Under the pieces are notes generated by a model. The model did no database searches. It saw only the letters and a program-made list of their open reading frames with translations, and was not told the DNA's origin. A program made the translations under genes and the position numbers. Below, one piece after another: positions 4,843-7,537 of a stretch of 7,537 bases of DNA; position 1 is the stretch's first letter; each line of letters opens with the position of its first letter. Source of the DNA: Promethearchaeota archaeon (GTDB lineage: Archaea; Asgardarchaeota; Lokiarchaeia; Sigynarchaeales; MK-D1); NCBI GenBank assembly GCA_016839385.1, contig JAEOUK010000162.1:1-7537 (forward strand), given 5' to 3'.

Positions 4843-6540
4843 TCAAGGATTTTTCTGACCTTGTTGCATTTTTAGTAATTTTATTCTATCTGGTTTACCA
4901 AGTGAAGTACGTGGTAAAGAATTTATGAACTCGACATACCGAGGATATTTATATGCTGCTAACTTTTCCTTTGACCAATCAATTATATCTCGGTCTGTAA
5001 TTGAACCGTCTCTGTATTCTTCCTTAAGAACGACGAAAGCTTTTATGGTCTCTCCTATATTAGGATCAGGAACACCTACAACACCCGCTTCTAAAATTGC
5101 AGGATGTTCCATCAATTTCATTTCAACCTCCATCGGCATAACTTTATAGCTCTTGTATTTAATCATGTCTTTAGTGCGTCCTACGATATAGAAATATCCA
5201 TCCTTATCCATTTTTGCTAGGTCTCCCGTTCTAAGCCAACCATCAACAATAACCTTTTTGGTTTCTTCTGGTTTTTTCCAATATCCTTTCATGATCTGAG
5301 GGCCTATAATTAACATCTCGCCTACCTCTCCTGGTTCGAGTTCTTCTAGGGTTTCGGGATTTACGATTTTCACATCTGTATCAATATCTGGTACACCTAT
5401 ACTCTCGGATTTAATTTCTGGTATCCAATCCGGAGCACCATGAGTAAATGCAGTGCCTTCTGTTAAACCATAACCTTGACTAACCTTAATACCTGCAACT
5501 TCTTCGAATTTCTTTGAGATTTCTGGAGCTAAAGCTGCTGAACCACATACAGCATCTTTAATGCTGGAAAGATCCCTTTCTTTAAAATGTGGAGAATTAA
5601 CCAGCATCTGATACATAATTGGAACCGCTGAAAATAATCGGACTTTAAAATGCTCGATTGCTTCTAACACTTCTGAGGGATTAAAGGAAAGCAGAACAAT
5701 CATAGCATTTTCATATATTTCATAAATTAAAGCTTCGTGCCCAAATACATGACATAACGGCAAGAACCCTAAAAATGCTGATTTTCCCCTAAGGGCTTCA
5801 AATTCTTCAGGAGTTTGTTTTACATTATGGATGGCTATTAAAGCATCGGCGACTAGATTATGATGGGTAAGCATTACCCCTTTTGGAAGACCAGTTGTAC
5901 CCCCCGTAAACATTAGGGCTGCAATATCGTTCATGGGATCTAACTCTACTTCAGGACGTTTAGCTATTTTGCCTTCGATAAATTGTTCAAGAGTTACTGC
6001 ATCATCTTTAGCCTCCACAGCGCCAAATAATATTACATGTTTTACATGAACTTGTTTCCTTGTTTCCTTAATTTTCTCATAATTGTTCTCGTGACAAAAA
6101 ATCACGCTTATATTTCCAGTTTCTCGAACGATATGTGTCACATCTGAGCTAGTTAGAAGTGGATTAATGGGTACCACTGTAGCACCAGTTTCTAGAGTAC
6201 CTAACCATGCAAAGATAAATTCTGGACAATTGATAGACATTATCCCAACAAAATCTCCTTTCCCTATACCTAAATCCGTTAAAGCATTCGCAATCGTGTC
6301 AGCATTATGAATGAGTTCTTTATAGGCGTACTTTTTATTCACTTTTTTATCTAAGATACACACATTATCAGGGAATTTCATAGCTGAAACTTTTATAAAC
6401 TCATGTACAGGTATAGGATCGATCTTAATCGATTTAGGGACTGTTGAGGTTCGATGTTTTAACCATGGTCTATCTGGATTTACGTATGGTGATTCATTCT
6501 CATAATCAAAAACTGGTTTCCAATTTGAATAATCTTTCAT
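4843..6540 (-). CDS. AMP-forming acyl-CoA synthetase (medium/long-chain fatty acid or aryl acid CoA ligase type)
   Basis: This 565-residue ANL-family enzyme activates a carboxylic acid with ATP to an acyl-adenylate and then transfers it to CoA. Seen motifs are the phosphate loop FTGGTTGLPKG (211-221), the adenine/substrate block YGLTEG (357-362), GWLRTGD (434-440, Asp440 for ribose), the hinge GRTKDMIKYK (454-463) and the C-terminal PRTSLGK (543-549), whose Lys549 is the adenylation lysine. Length and N terminus match FadD and 4-coumarate ligase-like enzymes more than acetyl-CoA synthetases (about 650 residues). The conserved hinge Gly of the KGYKV motif is Ser464 here, an unusual change in the region that binds CoA. 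The start ATG 6538-6540 has no Shine-Dalgarno site but has a TATA box at leaderless distance. It stands near a MaoC pair that acts on acyl-CoA, though on a separate unit. Chain length is not predictable from sequence alone. Confidence 0.94.
   Translation of the reverse strand: MKDYSNWKPVFDYENESPYVNPDRPWLKHRTSTVPKSIKIDPIPVHEFIKVSAMKFPDNVCILDKKVNKKYAYKELIHNADTIANALTDLGIGKGDFVGIMSINCPEFIFAWLGTLETGATVVPINPLLTSSDVTHIVRETGNISVIFCHENNYEKIKETRKQVHVKHVILFGAVEAKDDAVTLEQFIEGKIAKRPEVELDPMNDIAALMFTGGTTGLPKGVMLTHHNLVADALIAIHNVKQTPEEFEALRGKSAFLGFLPLCHVFGHEALIYEIYENAMIVLLSFNPSEVLEAIEHFKVRLFSAVPIMYQMLVNSPHFKERDLSSIKDAVCGSAALAPEISKKFEEVAGIKVSQGYGLTEGTAFTHGAPDWIPEIKSESIGVPDIDTDVKIVNPETLEELEPGEVGEMLIIGPQIMKGYWKKPEETKKVIVDGWLRTGDLAKMDKDGYFYIVGRTKDMIKYKSYKVMPMEVEMKLMEHPAILEAGVVGVPDPNIGETIKAFVVLKEEYRDGSITDRDIIDWSKEKLAAYKYPRYVEFINSLPRTSLGKPDRIKLLKMQQGQKNP
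4850..4885 (+). terminator. Possible T-rich terminator of the glycosidase-mutarotase operon
   Basis: Three T-rich stretches (TTTTT at 4850-4854, TTTTT at 4869-4873, then AATTTTATT) start about 20 bases after the mutarotase stop at 4830. They lie antisense to the last codons of the ligase gene. Each is short, so termination here may be partial. Confidence 0.33.
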
Positions 6541-6561
6541 AATTATCGCTAATCTTTTTAA

Positions 6562-6585
6562 TGTAAATATATATTTTTTTTTATT
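6562..6585 (-). promoter_or_regulatory. TATA/BRE promoter of the acyl-CoA ligase, leaderless type
   Basis: Read on the minus strand, an A-rich block (nine A) is followed by TATATATTTAC. The TATA element is centred about 30 bases before the ATG at 6540, so the transcript should begin within a few bases of the start codon. No Shine-Dalgarno-like sequence lies in between. The purine block just upstream is where the TFB recognition element is expected. Confidence 0.55.
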
Positions 6586-6651
6586 AATTTGAAATTAACT
6601 AATAATTACTCACTAAATGATTGCTATAAGAAGCTAAATGGAGATAAAGTG

Positions 6652-6667
6652 AATTTAAATTAAAAAT
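6652..6667 (-). terminator. Possible T-rich terminator of the aldolase gene
   Basis: On the minus strand ATTTTTAATTTAAATT starts four bases after the aldolase stop codon at 6671-6673. Together with the separate promoter of the ligase it suggests that the two minus-strand genes are separate units, although read-through is possible across the 130-base gap. Confidence 0.38.
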
Positions 6668-6670
6668 GGA

Positions 6671-7534
6671 TTAAGCTTTCAGATTACTTCCAAAAAGTCT
6701 AATCTTGGCGCGAATCAACTCTGTCATCTTTTCTAAACCCCAAGAAGTGATATCATGGAAGTAAGATGGATCATCATTTGAATTTAGTTTCTGTTGGATG
6801 TATTTTGCGGTGGAATTTGCGATATCAGAATAATAATTAATTTTTGTTATTCCATATTTAATTGATTTTTTGATGTCTGAATCTGAAAGACCCGATGCAC
6901 CATGCATCACTAAAGGAACTGGAGAAATCTCATTGATTCTATTTAGTAAATGAAAATTCAGTTTCGGGGCTTTATCGCATAATCCATGCAATGTACCGAA
7001 CGAAACAGCTAAAGCATCAACTTCGGTTTGAGACACGAATTCAAGTACATCTTGAGGATTTGTATAGATGGGATCATCCAGATCAGTTTCATCTTTATCA
7101 GGATTACCCTCAGGACGGGCTACGTGACCCAATTCTGCTTCTACACTTATATCAAGAGAATGAGCTATTTTTACCATTTCTTTTGTTCGTTCAATGTTTT
7201 CTTCGAAAGGATGTATAGAACCATCAAACATTATTGCAGATATTCCCATTTGCATTGCTTTTGTATTGGTTGAGTAATTTTTCCCGTGATCTAGAATAAT
7301 GGCTACAGGAACACTTGAATTTACAGCTAAATTGATGCATAATGGCAAAATAATATTAAGAGGAGCATACTTGAGATGAACTTCAGCAATTGCAATTATT
7401 ACTGGTGATGTTTCAGTCTCAGCTGCGCTAATTATGGCACGAGATGATTGCATATCTATTGCATTAAAGCATCCGACTGCAAATTTTTCGTTACGAGCTT
7501 GCAGGAGCATTTTCTGTAAATTAACCAAAGGCAT
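6671..7534 (-). CDS. Class II (zinc-dependent) ketose-bisphosphate aldolase, fructose- or tagatose-bisphosphate type
   Basis: This 287-residue enzyme should cleave a ketose 1,6-bisphosphate to dihydroxyacetone phosphate and an aldehyde phosphate, or run in reverse. The start MPLVNLQKMLLQA is the usual N terminus of the family, so the protein is complete although its promoter lies outside the window. Class II residues are present: Asp82-His83 in LDHG (81-84; catalytic Asp and zinc His), MFDGS (102-106), Glu134 in VEAELGHV (131-138), His183 in FGTLHG (179-184), His211 in MHGASG (210-215), and the phosphate-binding KINYYSD (231-237). These fit the short FbaA/GatY/KbaY-like group. Sequence cannot separate fructose from tagatose specificity. 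It fits the sugar-breakdown theme of the nearby glycosidase and mutarotase but lies on the opposite strand, so joint control is not shown. In archaea this bacterial-type aldolase is less usual than the archaeal class I or bifunctional enzymes. Confidence 0.92.
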   Translation of the reverse strand: MPLVNLQKMLLQARNEKFAVGCFNAIDMQSSRAIISAAETETSPVIIAIAEVHLKYAPLNIILPLCINLAVNSSVPVAIILDHGKNYSTNTKAMQMGISAIMFDGSIHPFEENIERTKEMVKIAHSLDISVEAELGHVARPEGNPDKDETDLDDPIYTNPQDVLEFVSQTEVDALAVSFGTLHGLCDKAPKLNFHLLNRINEISPVPLVMHGASGLSDSDIKKSIKYGITKINYYSDIANSTAKYIQQKLNSNDDPSYFHDITSWGLEKMTELIRAKIRLFGSNLKA

Positions 7535-7537
7535 AGG

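Noticed and set aside
4831..4844. Hairpin GAGT-ATGAAA-ACTC between the convergent genes as a bidirectional terminator
   Set aside because: A four-base stem is too weak and is not followed directly by a T-tract long enough to count as a hairpin terminator.
4925..5149. Plus-strand frame within the acyl-CoA ligase gene
   Set aside because: Antisense to the conserved C-terminal domain of the ligase, without its own signals.
6991..7273. Two overlapping plus-strand frames within the aldolase gene
   Set aside because: Both are antisense to conserved aldolase motifs, and they overlap each other in different frames.
1..7537. CRISPR array, insertion sequence, tRNA or other RNA gene
   Set aside because: No spaced direct repeats, transposase-like protein, terminal inverted repeats or cloverleaf-like sequence with conserved tRNA boxes was seen on either strand.

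Overview
This AT-rich window looks archaeal. Promoter-like stretches are TATA boxes about 25-45 bases from start codons rather than bacterial -35/-10 pairs. Gene ends carry T-tracts without clear GC hairpins, at least one gene looks leaderless, and the partial first gene ends in a Pro-Gly-Tyr, hydrophobic helix, basic tail anchor common on archaeal surface proteins. The low GC, this anchor style and the mixture of bacterial-type sugar enzymes with acyl-CoA enzymes would suit an Asgard lineage (Loki- or Heimdall-like). That placement is an inference from style, not from a marker gene.

Layout. Bases 2-142 are the C-terminal end of a membrane-anchored protein, followed by a T11 tract. Bases 211-951 (+) encode an orphan protein with about six membrane segments. 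Bases 1043-2117 (-) encode a two-gene operon of hot-dog-fold (MaoC-type) dehydratase subunits: the FAS1-like non-catalytic half first, then the catalytic half, one base apart. A 218-base AT-rich divergent region separates these from 2336-4830 (+), a family 1 beta-glycosidase followed by galactose mutarotase (aldose 1-epimerase). Converging on that pair, 4843-6540 (-) encodes an AMP-forming acyl-CoA ligase with its own leaderless-looking promoter, and 6671-7534 (-) encodes a class II ketose-bisphosphate aldolase.

Two metabolic themes are interleaved. The glycosidase, mutarotase and aldolase form a sugar route: a beta-linked oligosaccharide is hydrolysed in the cytoplasm, the released beta-sugar is converted to its alpha anomer, and a phosphorylated ketose is later cleaved to trioses. 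The acyl-CoA ligase and the MaoC pair form an acyl-CoA route: a carboxylic acid is activated, and an enoyl-CoA/3-hydroxyacyl-CoA pair is interconverted. The strands and separate promoters suggest several transcription units, not one pathway operon.

I see no RNA gene, insertion sequence, CRISPR array, toxin-antitoxin pair or defence gene. The enzymes are recognisable family members. The least explained parts are the orphan membrane protein, the extra C-terminal segment of the catalytic MaoC subunit, a Gly-to-Ser change in the hinge motif of the acyl-CoA ligase, and the divergent control region with palindromes and a possible 38-codon leader ORF.
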